Source: Vandiemenella viatica
Lineage: Eukaryota > Arthropoda > Insecta > Orthoptera > Morabidae
Reading direction: 5' to 3'
DNA length: 64,000 bases
NCBI GenBank assembly: GCA_031002005.1
Contig: CM061914.1
Span: 192,156,685-192,220,684, forward strand
Part shown: positions 20,429 to 32,100 of the stretch, one piece after another
How the letters are laid out: the number at the start of each line of letters is the position of its first letter
Numbering within the stretch: position 1 is the first letter of the stretch
Position numbers and translations under genes: made by a program
Notes under the pieces: generated by a model
What the model saw: only the letters and a program-made list of their open reading frames with translations
Databases searched by the model: none
Told to the model about the DNA's origin: nothing

Positions 20429-20672
20429 ACTTAAAATCCGACAGGAGTAGCTTTCGATAAAGCATTCCAGCCATCCTGATCTGGGTTTTCCATGGTTTTC
20501 CCAGATCACTCCACGCGAATGCGGGGATGGTTCCTCACAATAGCCCATGGGCGCCTCCTGCCATATCCCTTATAACCCTTCCAAACCATAACCCTTTTAG
20601 ATAGGTGCAATGCACCCTCCGCCACACACTTTTAGTGAATCGCGGAGTAATGATAATAATAATAGTAAACAC

Positions 20673-21960
20673 GAACGCCGCGCGTATGAAACAGTTCAGA
20701 TCGAAGTCCCTATATGGCATATGATAGAGTTGTCATTAAGCTAATTTTTATGCAGTAAGTATCTGTTCGGATATTTTTTTCTGTTACGGAAACATTTCTG
20801 TTTTGCTAAACATTTCCAATGTAAACATTTTATTCGTGAAATTTTCTCACAAGCTGTGATCGCAGCAACACATACAACAGAGATATGGTTATGCCGTGCG
20901 CATTTTGTTCAGGTTGGTTGTATTCTGTTAACATCAGTGACAGTTTGTCTTACACGCAGTATGTTTTACACTTTCTTAATTGTTTCGTAATATGTTGTAA
21001 GTATTTTGTTACGTACCTGTTACACCAGACAAATAAACAGTTACTGCGAATGACGCGGTTCTACTTTCCATTGTATTGGAAGCAGCCAACCTCAGTAATC
21101 GTCGTATTTTATTCGAGAAATTTTCACACGGGTCGTCTAGTAAGCTGAGTTTTGCAGTATTTGTTTTCGTTCCGTGGTGACCTTGTAAGAATACACAGCA
21201 TCTTAGTTTTAAAAGAGTTAGTAATTAATGTTTGTTTTATATTATTTCAATGGGAAGTGTTTATTGATGGTGGTATTTTCGAATCACTATTTGGTTTCTG
21301 ATTAATGTAAACTGATTATATGTGTATGTTGTTAAAAGTGCTTTATATCGGGTTATTATTATTTCTTAAGTATTGTGTCAAAGAAATTCCAAGCATCGTT
21401 ATTACCAGATGAACGAAGTACATGAAAATCTCTGGACAGTACAGAAAGAAGATCTTTGGGCAAGGAGAAGAGATGAAAGCGGTATGCAGAGAGGTACGCT
21501 TAGAAAATAACTGCGAGTTGTATCAGTACACAGAAGGATGCAATTATTAATGTAAATTAAAATAAAAAAGCCAAGTGGATGTTTTGATGGTTATTTTTAT
21601 TCTTTTGGTGGAATAAGAGAGAAGTATTGCCATTTTATACACTACAAAGAAGGTTAGTAAAAAGTGCAAAGATTATACGTGGCGTTCCGTGACAGACGAG
21701 ATGCTATGTAATAAGTAAAGAAGAAGGAGTACAAATATTATAACCTGTCCAGCTGAATATCCTGTCCAGGTTACCCGGTATCTGTCGATGTTACCCGGAG
21801 TGTCCCTTTGTACCTCTCCCTCTGCTTCTCTTACCCACGATGCGCATTCGAAGCAGCAAAAGGTATTACACTGTCGGGACACCCTGTGCGCCAAAGACAA
21901 ACACAGACAATTGCGTAAGGAAGATAATGCAAGTGCGGCGGCTGGAATGCAGGGGCCTCG
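20673..21960. other. No recognised feature
   Basis: Mostly A/T-rich sequence with short frames on both strands. I could assign no TE, RNA gene or exon. Confidence 0.45.
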
Positions 21961-21962
21961 TG

Positions 21963-22978
21963 GCGCCGTATCTAGGGATGCATGTTAATATCAATATCGA
22001 TAAATATATCGATATTTACATCGACGCCAGGCAGATATCGATAATCGATATCAGCCGCATCAAACGGATAATATCGATATTTTCAGATATTTGTGTATAT
22101 TGTATTATAAATAATGATGTAAATCAAAGTCAAGTAATAAATTTTAGGTAGTTTATTAATAAATAGTCTGCAAGTATAAAGCGTTGACAGATCCTGAGAA
22201 TAGTAGTTTGCTTAACCTTATCCTATGAAGTCTTTTTCTTGGTTTGCTCCTACCTTTGAGAATAGGCGTTCAGAAGGTGCCGACGAGGCTACTTTAAGTA
22301 AATGACTAATTGCAATTTTGAAAATATCTTAATCCAACTCGTATTCCAATAGTGATTGATTTTAATACATATTGCAGAAAATAGTCAGTCTGACTCCGTA
22401 GAAACAATAGAAAAAATGCTTCACATTTTTAAATTTCTCCTTCACAATTTTCGATTTTTTTTTTTTTTTTTTCAATTTCTGTTTTGGTAGTTCCAGGAGA
22501 AAGGACTTCGTATAATGGTGCTAAGTTCTTCATTAAATACTTAAAACCTTTTCCTTCGACTGCATTAAAAATTTTATTTTCAACACTGATAAAATAAACA
22601 GTTGCATCGGTTATACAGTCATACTTTTTACCCGCTTCAGAATATTGTAATACTTCCCAGACAGAAACAGGATCTAACGAACGCCAACGTAAAGTAGCAG
22701 ATTAAATAATAATAATTAAAAAAAACTGTTAATGTAAATGAGTGAGGAACAAATAACGGAGTAGGAGCACATAGTTGCAGAGGAAGTTATCGATTTTATT
22801 ATCGACCTAATTCATTTTTAGCATAGTCCAATTTGTCACTGTCACTCATACATTTATATCTGAAGGATTTTTTTAGTTCTAAGGGGTTTGTAGTTTTCGA
22901 TATTTCACTGCATCATATCGATATTATCGTATCGAACATGTAAAAAAATCGATATAAATATCGGTTCGCTACTATGGA
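21963..22978 (-). mobile_element. hAT-like element with ATCGATAT-rich ends (degenerate)
   Basis: The ends TAGGGATGCATGTTAATATC and, complemented from the right, CATAGTAGCGAACCGATATT both lead into many ATCGATAT motifs. On the minus strand near 22235-22285 a fragment reads APSERLFSKVGANQEKDFIG, matching the S-E-R-x-F-S hAT dimerisation motif. Element limits are approximate and no clean 8-bp duplication was found. Confidence 0.6.
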
Positions 22979-23107
22979 TATTGTTGGATGACCAATATAT
23001 CGCTGCAATTTCTTCTTCGACACTCGAGAAGACCTGCGAAGCACAGATTGCACCCACCATCCCAACTTGTGCCGTATGACAGGTGGGCGATCTCAGGGTC
23101 ACTTATA

Positions 23108-23675
23108 CAGGGTGTTACAAAAAGATACGGCCAAACTTTCAGGAAACATTCCTCACACACAAACAAATAAAATATGTTATGTGGACATTTGTCCGGAAAC
23201 GCTTACTTTCCATGTTAGAGCTCATTTTAGTTAGTATGTACTGTACTTCCTCGATTCACCGCCAGTTGGCCCAATTGCAGGAAGGTAATGTTGACGTCGG
23301 TGCTTGTGTTGACCCCGGTACCAAATGTAGAGACTCTTCGCGCTCGTATTGTGGACGGCTGTGATACAATACGCCATTCTCCAGGGCTGCATCAGCGCAT
23401 CAGGGATTCCATGCGACGGAGGATGGATGCATGTATCGTCGCTAACGGAGGACATTTTGAACATTTCCTGTAACAAAGTGTTTGAAGTCACGCTGGTACG
23501 TTCTGTTGCTGTGTGTTTCCATTCCATGTTTAATGTGATTTGAAGAGAAGTAATAAAATGAGCTCTAACATGGAAAGTAAGCGTTTCCGGACACATGTCC
23601 ACATAACATATTTTCTTTGTTTGTGTGTGAGGAATGTTTCCTGAAAGTTTGGCCGTACCTTTTTGTAACACCCTG
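23108..23675 (+). mobile_element. IS630-Tc1-mariner-type MITE, copy 2 (568 bp)
   Basis: TA-flanked (23106-23107 and 23676-23677). The ends CAGGGTGTTACAAAAAGATA and CAGGGTGTTACAAAAAGGTA match copy 1 at 13351-13921. Here the transposase tail is on the plus strand (VPNVETLRARIVDGCDTIRH to VANGGHFEHFL, about 23315-23470). The S-P-D-L-N-P segment of copy 1 is absent, so the two copies come from separate internal deletions. Confidence 0.85.
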
Positions 23676-23682
23676 TATAGCA

Positions 23683-23915
23683 GACTTTAAGGAAGCTTTC
23701 GGCACTGTGCTTAATGCTAGGTTACCTATGAAACTTCGTAGCCATGATATGTCGAGGCAAATTGGATTGCCGATTTCCAGAGCGATAGAACGGAGTCTGT
23801 AGTTCTGGATGGTGAATGTTCGACTGGAGGTCCGGAGTCGCCCAATACTTCTCCTGGTGTTCCTTGTATACCTCGATGATTTGTTCCACGTAATGGAGGA
23901 GAAAATAACACTATT
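23683..23915 (+). mobile_element. LINE-A fragment, reverse-transcriptase palm
   Basis: ADFKEAFGTVLNARLPMKLR corresponds to LLDFKKAFDTVPHTRLLMKL of the full copy (about 19410-19470). It continues with decayed sequence up to the LINE-B copy inserted at about 23915. Confidence 0.7.
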
Positions 23916-24365
23916 CGGAGAGGGTGAAAAGAAGGCTGCCAGATTAGGCTCTGCAAATTACCGCAGAACGCAATTGGTAACCGATATGATAAAAGAGATG
24001 GAATAGGATTCATTGGAAGACAGGAGGAGGGTGAAGAGGGTCATGGGAGTGTACAAGGGGTATACTGGCGATGAGGCATGGAAACATATTGGTGTAAGAA
24101 TGAAAAGTAATGCATGAAAGGGAAAATATGACCACAACCACAAACTGGCACTCGATTTCAGGCACAAGGGTGTAGGAAGATTCTCTTCCGTGGGTAAGGG
24201 TTTCAGGCACTGGAATAACATACCAACAGACATGATGAATAATTTACCAAAAAAGTTGAAATTTCTAGAGGATAAAAGTAGGTGGTTATAGGAAGAGGGG
24301 AAAATGGTTGTTTAGTGAAATTACCAAGGGAGCGTGTGCTACATCCCAGTTAATTTAAATTAAAT
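23916..24365 (+). mobile_element. LINE-B 3' fragment inserted in LINE-A relic
   Basis: It starts within the RRAARFVSGNYRRTQ-like segment, passes GGTGATGAGGCATGG-like sequence and the GACCACAACCACAAACTGGC block, and ends with AATTTAAATTAAATTT. LINE-A sequence resumes directly at 24366. Confidence 0.8.
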
Positions 24366-24470
24366 TTGCCGATAATAGTGGTATAAAAATTCAGAGCGAC
24401 TGTGCTTTGTTATAAGCCGACATAATGAAAACAAGAGGCTGGTGCGACTTTTTTGATTTTTTGTTTGTTT
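24366..24470 (+). mobile_element. LINE-A fragment resuming after LINE-B
   Basis: TTTGCCGATAATAGTGGTAT corresponds to the FADDAIIY region of the full copy at about 19673, followed by GACTGTGCTTTGTTATAAG (19720 region) and the start of the ATTATGAAAA block. Confidence 0.65.
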
Positions 24471-24722
24471 TGTTTTTTTTCTTTTACTTATGGCTTTACC
24501 CCTCGTCTACGTCGAGATCATTGCAGGCGGAAAAGGACAGAGTACTAGGAACAGGAAGGAATTCTGTCATGGGGTTTCTTGCAAGAAGAATCCCGGCATC
24601 CTCCTGGAGTGATTTGGAGAAGCCATGGTAATCCCAATTCTGGATGCCCAGACGGGGATTCGAACCTGCGTCCTCCCGGATGCGACGGAAGAGCGTTAAC
24701 CGCTCACCCACCACGCTCGGTA
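24471..24722 (-). mobile_element. SINE-2 copy (antisense) inserted in LINE-A relic
   Basis: TTTACTTATGGCTTTACCCC (tail of the 4132 subfamily), CATCCTCCTGGAGTGATTTG, GGGATTCGAACCTGCG and a head ending in CCACCACGCTCGGTA. LINE-A sequence (GGAGCTGAATGGTAACATGT, the LELNAKKC region) follows. Confidence 0.8.
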
Positions 24723-25240
24723 CTGGTGCTAAGACTGCCCGTTGGAGCTGAATGGTAACATGTGCCAGGTCATGGATATATGTAACAAGGTGACGCTATT
24801 TAGTAGCACATATGCTAGTGGGTTGCCGACTACCTGAAAGATAGAGCACAGTGTGTAGTTTTCGATGTCGAATGTACGTCACAGTGTTGTCACGGGGTTC
24901 CCCAGGGAAGTGTGATAGGGCCCCTGCTTTTCCTGGTAAACGTCAATTATTTACGCAACGCATTAAGGAGATGACTGTATGGACTGTATGGTCTCTTCGA
25001 GACTTAAGGTCAAATAAATAAACAAAGAATATAAAGGCATTATGGGAGCGGGGTGAGGTTGGAAGATGTTATGTACCGCGAAATAAAAACCCAAAGCGAC
25101 TGCGTTTTGTTGTTAAGCCGATGTTATGAAAACAGTGCAAACAATAGCAGTTGGAGCCAACCGCAGAAAAGTGCCAAGTCATGTATTTAAATAAAAACCT
25201 GACATCACTTAGCTCTGACTGTGCCTTTAAATAAGCTTTC
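24723..25240 (+). mobile_element. LINE-A fragments, degenerate and shuffled
   Basis: 24735-24800 matches LELNAKKCQVM; 24815-24965 goes back to GVPQGSVLGPLLF (GGGGTTCCCCAGGGAAGTGT); 25070-25230 repeats the IYREIKTQ to CQVM stretch. The backward step in order means at least two LINE-A copies. Confidence 0.7.
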
Positions 25241-25354
25241 CTTAGCACAGAAGAGTGCGCTAAACGTGGATGGGTAATAATACATAATAATGTTGTTATG
25301 GAATAACCAAGTTGTATTATAATACTCTTTAACGATTTGAGCACAAAAAAAAGA

Positions 25355-25826
25355 AAGCATTCTGGAGGACGCGGGTTCGAATCCCCTCCGGCCATCCAGA
25401 TTAGGGTTTTACATGGTTTCCCCAAACTACTCCAGGTATGCCGGTATGGTTCCTTCAAAAGGCGTGTAACGAAACATATTCCCTTACATTTTTTGTTTGT
25501 TTAATTTATTTTCTTTTTGTAAAAGAAAAAGATAATAGTTATTATGCAAGAACAAACAGGTGAGTGTTAAAAGAACATCTTTGGTGGAGACAGAAGAGAG
25601 CAAGTCCGTAAGAAAAAAGATGATGAATATAGCGGACGAATTGTGCTTGCAAATATTCGGATTATATGTGGAATGAATGCTAAAAGTAAAGGTTATTTGT
25701 GTTAAAATAAATGAGTAACAATAAAGATATTACTTTTACAGGCGATGGCCGAATTCCTTCCCGATTCTTGCCCCCTGTCCTTTCCCGGCTCTAATGACCT
25801 CGACGTCGACGAGGCGAAAAAAAAAA
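25355..25826 (+). mobile_element. SINE-2 copy split by about 275 bp (25355-25462, 25741-25826)
   Basis: The left part has the B box GGGTTCGAATCC to CCTTCAAAAGGC. The right part restarts at GGCGATGGCCGAATTCC and goes to CTAATGACCTCGACGTCGAC. The A/T-rich insert has no clear inverted repeats or coding potential. Confidence 0.65.
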
Positions 25827-26114
25827 TGTGCAAAAAGCGCGCTTATGTCCAACTTTTGTCCGATTTGATTTACTATACTCCTCACAGCTCGCCCTCTATA
25901 GGTAACAGGTCAATGCACGACATACAGAAATCTCCTACGAGAACGACACTGCTTAAAAGTGAAAACCTCATCGAATTACGTCGAGTGGTTGTCGAGGTAT
26001 AGACACAAAAACATTACGTGTCGGCGTGACGTGACGCCACAATGTGTTCACTACCACGCCGCGCCGCCATGACAGTTTCCGCGTCAATAACGTCAGCGGA
26101 CGAGACACTCGACT

Positions 26115-26605
26115 TCAGGTCCCGGGGTCGAATCTATCTGTGCTTCGTTGACAAGATGTTCAAAATTTTAAAGAAGTCAGGTCTAAAGTATCGAGATAGA
26201 AGAATCCTCTATAAACTATATAAGAATCAAGTGGCTGTAATAAAAGTAGAGAATCACGAGAGACATGCATCAGTTAAAAAGGGTGTGAGACAACGTTGTA
26301 GTCTATCCACGTTACTATTCAACTCGTATGTAGAAGAAACAAAGAAAGTCAAAGAAAAATTTCCATGTGGCATAGGTTTTCAGGGAGAAAAAATCAGTAT
26401 GCTACGATTTGCTGATGACATTGTCTTGTTAGCAGAGAGGGCCGAGGATATTGAGAAGTTACTGAATGGCATGAACAAAATACTGGAGGAAGATTTTGGA
26501 CTGAATATAAATCAAAGCAAGACAAAAGTGATGAAATGTAGCAGAAATAATACCAACACTAGTAGATTATATATAAAAATAGGATCGGATGCAATAGGAG
26601 AAGTA
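26115..26605 (+). pseudogene. RTE-like LINE-D reverse transcriptase fragment
   Basis: The plus strand is open over the RT palm: FKILKKSGLKYRDRRILYKL, KKGVRQRCSLSTLLFNSYVE, ISMLRFADDIVLLAERAEDI (catalytic F-A-D-D) and INQSKTKVMKCSRNNTN. It breaks off into an antisense LINE-B at about 26605. The same family occurs antisense at 35760-37310. Both ends of the element are missing. Confidence 0.8.
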
Positions 26606-26965
26606 CCTCCTCATATACGCCTTGTATACCCCTATGACTCTCTCCCTATCTTCCAATAACTCCCATTCCAGCTCCTTTATCATATCAGTTACTGATCGTG
26701 TTCTGCAATAATCTGCGGAGACAAATCTAGCAGCCCTTCTCTGGATCCCCTCGGATTTCTCTACTCGATAAACAAAATGCGGGTTCCATACTACGCCACT
26801 ACATTCAAGCAATGGTCTGACCAAAGTTTTGCAACCCAGTTTTCCTACTTCTCTTGTGCATCACCTCATCACTCCCTCCAACAAGTGCAGCATTTTGAAA
26901 CCTTTTCCTACCACACGACAAATGTGTCTGTTTCCCATTACGGCTACAGTTTCGTTACACCAACT
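26605..26965 (-). mobile_element. LINE-B fragment (antisense)
   Basis: On the minus strand: ARFVSADYCRTRSVTDMIKE and VVWNPHFVYRVEKSE with upstream RT sequence (antisense AGCAATGGTCTGACCAAAGT). It reaches further 5' than most LINE-B copies here. Confidence 0.75.
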
Positions 26966-28123
26966 AACATATTTACGGACACCCGTAATACCTATTTGCA
27001 TTTCAAATTGGTCCTTATGGCAGCTCATGAAATATGTATTCACTGTAAGTGTTTGTCCACCGCTACTAGCATCTCCGTTAACACTTGCAGTTACTACGGA
27101 GTAAAATTTTAGGCTCGCTTTCGTTCTTACGTACACTATCCGTCTAACATATGAGTGAGGAAGTATCGTGATTAATAGTGACATAAACAGTGTGACGTCA
27201 TGAGAAAACTTGGAACCAATAAACACTGGTTTGCAGTAACACATGCTACGTAATATGTTACTATTCAAGGTGAACAGCTTCAGGTTATGGATATTAATAA
27301 GTAAGTTGGCTAGCCTGTAGGATCGATTGGGACATTGCGTATACTTCCACAGTCGTTGCAGATTTTTGTTGGTACTCCGGGTGGAGCCGTGTCGATTTTT
27401 TTTTTAAACCTAACGTTTCGGCCATCTTTCTGTGGCTTTCTTTAGAAGACAGGAATCGTTTATCTTGACAAAGGAAACGTACTACGATATTACCACACGC
27501 TAGCAATAGTGAGCCGAGTTTGAAAAGGAAATAATGTGTTTAATTTGGTGTGTAAAAATGAAAGGATCTATAACATCTTTTATGCAGTTATTAAGTGCCG
27601 TTAAATAGTGGAAAGCCTGAAACAAGTTATTTATCATGGAGTAGATTTGTTTTCCGGACTACTAATTATTTAAATGTGGTGCAGAAAGGAAGCCATCATT
27701 CGACTGTTTGGTGTTTTAAAGATGCAAAACAGAATGTAATACAAACACGTACATAGATCCGGTTTACAGCATTGGATAACGAGTCTAGTAACAAGTCTTC
27801 CTTTCACGACTAACATACAAATAACCAGAATTTACTAGTCAAATAATTCCAGAAAATATGAATAATTCTTCGTAAGGCTTTTTCGCTAGAAACTGGCTGG
27901 AAGCAACATGTCTGTATTGTATCTCTGGTATAAACGGCGGTTGAGACGTGGAGCAAATGTTGGATCGATTAGGAATTTTGCTCAGAACGTGCGTATTGTA
28001 TTAACATATTCCTGGTGGGAGAAATAGTAATTATGTACGACTCTAACAATTACGAAAGGAAAAAAAAAAGAAAAGAAAATCAGTAACCAATATGGGCACT
28101 TAAAAAAAAAAATATTGCATAAA
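26966..28123. other. No recognised gene; one CGAAACGTT hairpin core near 27390-27450
   Basis: On the minus strand, CTAAAGAAAGCCACAGAAAG is followed by ATGGCCGAAACGTTAGG, a GCCA/TGGC stem then CGAAACGTT, like the core of the foldback elements elsewhere. No coding region was recognised. Confidence 0.4.
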
Positions 28124-28240
28124 GTCTCTTAACAGCGAGGTCTTTAAAGACGGGAAAGGATGGGGGGCAAGGAATGGGAAGGAAATCGGCGATGGCCTTT
28201 TGAAGGAAGCATCCCGGCATTTGTCTGGAGTGACCCAATA
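28124..28240 (-). mobile_element. SINE-2 3' part (antisense) fused to LINE-B
   Basis: CTCTTAACAGCGAGGTCTTT to GCATTTGTCTGGAGTGAC, then a direct switch to LINE-B sense sequence (AATATGGTAAAGGAGCTG) with no visible duplication: a chimeric junction or a truncated insertion. Confidence 0.75.
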
Positions 28241-28628
28241 TGGTAAAGGAGCTGAAATGGAATTCATGGGAAGATAGGAGGAGGTCGAAGAGGGTCATGG
28301 GAGTGTACTGGTGATGGGGTTTTGAATGATATATTGGTCGAAGATTTAGGAGATGTTCATGCAAGTGAAAAGATGACCATGACCACAAACTGGAACTCGA
28401 TTTCAGGCACAAGGGTGTGGGAACATTTTCTTTTGTAAATAAGATGGTCAGGGATTGGAATAAGTTACCAAGAGAAATGATGAATTAGTTTACCAAAATT
28501 GGTGAAACAATTAAAAGTTTAAATTTGTAGAGGGCATAAGTAGGTTGGTACAGGAAAGTGAGAAAAAATGGTTGTGCGGGGCAATTGGTCCCGGAGCAAG
28601 TGCTGCATCGCAGTTAAATTAAATTAGG
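28241..28628 (+). mobile_element. LINE-B 3' fragment, plus strand
   Basis: From the DMIKELEWNS-like segment through GACCATGACCACAAACTGG, AAGATGGTCAGGGATTGG and the 3' UTR block to the AGTTAAATTAAATTA tail. Several frameshifts. Confidence 0.8.
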
Positions 28629-29114
28629 TATCAATCTTGACCCCTGAGGGAGACAGAAGGTTTCGGCCGAAACGAGGATTGACTGCACGCAGCGTAAATA
28701 TTGCAAAGTGAACGACATACGTGAGAGAGATTTCTAGTAATGGCATGGAACGCAGAAATGGCCACACCGGCTTGATACAAAGACGATGGAACCATGTGCC
28801 AAAACACGAAATAATAAAAAAAATTGTCTTTCGGGATTATCTGACATTTCAATTTGCGTAAAGGTTCCATATTATTATTATTACTTGAGAATAGACCATA
28901 TGGGACCACGCTAAGCCTCGATTGCCATCAAGGCTTGTAATTAAAAATTTGTTCAGGATTTCCGCTGGAAGTTTTTTTTTAGCTACTAAGGTCATACGAC
29001 CAGCTCAATACGATTATCAAGACTCTTCCAGTGTATCAGTTTGTCGAGTATGTTGTTGCTACCGAGTATGTAGTTGCTACCGAGTATGTACACATGCACA
29101 CTACTCGCCGATTC
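28629..29114. other. No recognised gene; one CGAAACG core near 28640-28680
   Basis: CCCTGAGGGAGACAGAAGG then TTTCGGCCGAAACGAGG repeats the CTGAnGr/stem/CGAAACG pattern of the hairpin elements. Near 29045-29090 GTTGCTACCGAGTATGTA is duplicated in tandem. Confidence 0.4.
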
Positions 29115-29116
29115 TA

Positions 29117-30002
29117 CGAGGTGTTTAATTACTTACCCAAGTTTTTTTTTTTTTTCAAACAACGATATTACCCCCTTCAAAGTAGTCCCCCTATACACGG
29201 GCGGAGTCGTTGTTTCCACTCTTGGTAGCAGCGCTGGAAGGCTTCAACTGGTAGGGCTGTTAACTGGTCGGTCACAGTCTGTTGAATGTTCTCCAGAGTT
29301 CCAAAATGACGCCCTTTTAATACATGTTTCAATTGCGGGAAAAGTAAAAAGTCACAAGGACTTAAACCAGGTGAATAGGGGGGTTGAGGAACAACAGGAA
29401 TGCGTTTTGAGGTAAAAAGTTAACGCGTTTTTGCTATTGTCCTTCTGCTCAGTTGTGAGGTTTTTCGGCACCATTTTGGCACAAACCTTTCGCATGTCCA
29501 ACTCGTCTGTCAAAATTTGATGTACGGCGAAAGTGTTTAAATTTAACTGTTCACTCATCATCCCTATTGTTAAACGACGGTCTGATCTCACGCTCAACGT
29601 TTTCGTCAGTTTTTGAAGTCGGAGGTCTCCCTGAGCTACGTTGATGTTCAACGTGTTCTCGGCCTTCCAAAAATGATTTGTGCCAGCGTAAAACTTGTAC
29701 TCTTGATAAGCCAAGATCCCCATACACCTGTTTCAACTTTTCAAAGGTCACACTCGCGGATGCCCCAAGATTAAGACATAACTTGATTGCACAACGTTGC
29801 TCTAAATTCCGATGCTCCATTTTCATAACACACAACTTCACTGATGGCGCTGTTGAAAATAATGTGTTGGCTGAACGGAGTTGAAACTCGGACTGAGCAT
29901 TTGGAAGGTATGAACAAACCGGTCTAGCAGAGACCGGTAGACACAGCGTTGCCAGTTCGCTCGAAGTGTTACCAATCCCATTACTTTTGTCACACACCTC
30001 GT
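29117..30002 (-). mobile_element. Mariner-like element, internally deleted
   Basis: TA lies at both borders (29115-29116, about 30003-30004), with ends CGAGGTGTTTAATTAC and, complemented, ACGAGGTGTGTGACAAAAG. On the minus strand the transposase starts MEHRNLEQRCAIKLCLNLG and keeps the N-terminal helix-turn-helix region (VLRWHKSFLEGREHVEHQRS, SGRPPTSKTDENVE). After a frameshift come RLTIGMMSEQLNLNTFAVHQ and KMVPKNLTTEQK. The segment with the first two catalytic Asp is deleted. The tail (PYSPGLSPCDF, LKGRHFGTLENIQ, GGLLWRG) has Gly where mariners usually have Asp in S-P-D-L. Inactive. Confidence 0.85.
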
Positions 30003-30004
30003 TA

Positions 30005-30454
30005 GTCAGCATGCGCGTCGCATAATACTTGCGTATAGTTACAATAGATGTTTAAATATAGCAAAGATATAAGTAACAGTGTTTAACTACAATCAAAAGT
30101 AGAAATCATCAATGAGACATTTATTGAGGTTACTGACCTAGCATATTCTAGACCGCTGCTATTGGCGGGCAAATCCAAATGCGCTGGCGGGGCACTTCGC
30201 TGCTCACGTTGCTAGGGTATCTGGTTCGACATCAGCCGGGGGCATGGCTGGTTTTAATTATGTGTTGCGTCTATCCTGTGTTGTTCTTTGTAGAGAGTAA
30301 ATGATGATACAGTAAATATATATACTAGAAGAAACAAACACACGCTTTCAGCTGGCTGTATGGCTGACAAAATATTTTTCTTTCTGAAAAGAGTAGTTTA
30401 GAAGCCGGAATTTGGATCCGTCCCTACAATCGCCCAAATTACCACGGGGAAAAC
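30005..30454. other. No recognised feature
   Basis: No repeat or coding assignment. Confidence 0.4.
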
Positions 30455-31202
30455 CGAGCTCAGGAAGACCGGTACTCAGAATAATTGAGCCGCCGCCAGC
30501 TTGCCTCCGTCCCGCAGTACAGGTGTTCACCTGCAAATCGACGGATTCGCACCCTCCCATCGGCATGATGAAGAAGGTATCGGGATTCATCAGACCATGC
30601 AACGCTCTGCCACTGCGCCAACGTCCAGTGACGAAAGTCACGTGCCCATTTCAGTCGTAGTTGCCGATGTCGTGGTGTTAACATTGGCACACGCATGGGT
30701 CGTCGGCTGCGGAGGCCCATCGTTAGGAGTGTTCGGTGCACTGTGTGTTCAGACACACTTGTACTCTGCCCAGCATTAAAGTCTGATGTCAATTCCGCCA
30801 CAGTTCGCCACCTGTCCTGTTTTCCCAGTCTGCCCATTCTTCGACGTCCGACATCTGTAATGAGTGGTGGCAGCGCAACTCCTCGACGTTTGGACGTGGT
30901 TTCACCTTGGTTTAGCCATTTGTTGAAGACACTCACCACAGCAGTCCTCGAACATCCGACCAGTCGTGCAGTTTCCGCAATGCTCGTGCCGAGCCTCCGG
31001 GCCATCACAATCTGCCCTCGGTCAAACTCGGATAGATCACGCGCTTGCCCCATTCTAAACACGGATAGCACGCTCACTGATACTACATGCACCGTGCGTG
31101 TGTCTGACTAGCAGTCATTCCTCGTCAGGTGACGCTGGTATCACCTGGACAGGTTTATATCGATAGTAGGTAGATGATCATAATGTTCTCGTCGATCAGT
31201 GT
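30455..31202 (-). pseudogene. Tc1-like transposase, 3'-truncated
   Basis: The minus strand encodes about 200 residues from [20 protein letters not shown]. Two helix-turn-helix segments follow ([20 protein letters not shown] and [20 protein letters not shown]), then [20 protein letters not shown] and the first catalytic Asp in [17 protein letters not shown]. The remaining catalytic D and E are lost because the copy ends near 30460. A terminus with CATTATGATC lies near 31175-31202. Related truncated copies: 5482-5818 and 61141-61902. Confidence 0.85.
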
Positions 31203-31550
31203 GCATATCGAGTCATGAAACCGGTTAGAGAGTTCCTTTTGCTGGTGAGTGATAAAGTAGGAGAATATGAACGTTTTCGTGTGCATGTGTTTGCGTTTTT
31301 GAGTTGTTGGTGACTGGGGGTCGTGTGGGAGTGTTCTCGCCTGGTGACAAGTGACGGTTCCCCTGGGAACTCGTCGCAGCGGGAAGGCCGCTCCCAGCGC
31401 GGTACCGGCTGTTTGAGGCCGCAGTGGTCCGTGTGATAACAGGAGGCGCTGTCACCAGCCTCGCGTGGGAGCTCACATGACAGCCAGCGGGGCACCGACA
31501 CACCTAGCAACAGCACGCGTGCCCGGGAAGGAGCTACACACACGTCCACA
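31203..31550. other. No recognised feature
   Basis: G/C-richer spacer before the CA-rich tract, with no domain in any frame. Confidence 0.4.
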
Positions 31551-31600
31551 CGCAAGCACTACCAAACACTCTCCACACACAAACAAACCCTCCACGTACA

Positions 31601-31634
<34 letters not shown>

Positions 31635-32100
31635 ACACACATGCACTTTCACAAAGGCAAAGACATACACACACAAAGACACACAAGATATACACACACA
31701 TCCAAAGAACTCCACATTCACACATAAATCAACTCCATGTACACACACATAAACAAACATATATACCCATTCCACATACGCACACACACACACACACACA
31801 CACAGACGCACACACACACATACAGAGAGAAAAAGAGAGTGAGACATAGGGACACACACACATCAAACAGAAAGACAGAGAGACAGAGAACGCCCACACA
31901 CACATACCAACCCAACCACCCACCCACAGAGCCACCTACACACACATACACAAACATGTATCCACACAAAAAACACACATACAGACATATAACATCTCCA
32001 TCATCCTCTAAAGTCACACACGCACACATTCACACACACCCTCCAAACACAACCCCCCACACGCAGACACACCACACACAAACACACACACACATAAATA
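31551..32100 (+). repeat. Cryptic (CA)n-rich simple-sequence tract, about 550 bp
   Basis: Runs of ACACAC mixed with CATACA, CAAACA and ACAGAGA. The longest pure run is near 31599-31627. Long open frames on both strands (His/Thr-rich on plus, Cys/Val-rich on minus) are a by-product of the dinucleotide bias. Confidence 0.9.

Larger units (their letters stand above)
16404..20672 (+). mobile_element. Nearly full-length CR1-type LINE (LINE-A)
   Basis: Layout: 5' UTR (about 16404-16596), ORF1 (16597-17523), ORF2 (17520-20428, one frameshift), 3' UTR (20429-about 20640) and a tail of AATAAT-type repeats (about 20648-20670). The 3' UTR holds CATGGTTTTCCCAGATCACT and GCGGAGTAATGATAATAATA. The same terminus is seen antisense at 12866-13085 and 34866-34935. 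It is the only element in the window with both ORFs, so it is the reference for the degraded copies. The 5' boundary is inferred from the end of the adjoining foldback. Confidence 0.85.

Noticed and set aside
16404..20672. Interpretation as an endogenous retrovirus or LTR element
   Set aside because: No LTRs, gag zinc knuckles, protease or integrase; endonuclease plus RT order and the 3' tail fit a non-LTR retrotransposon.
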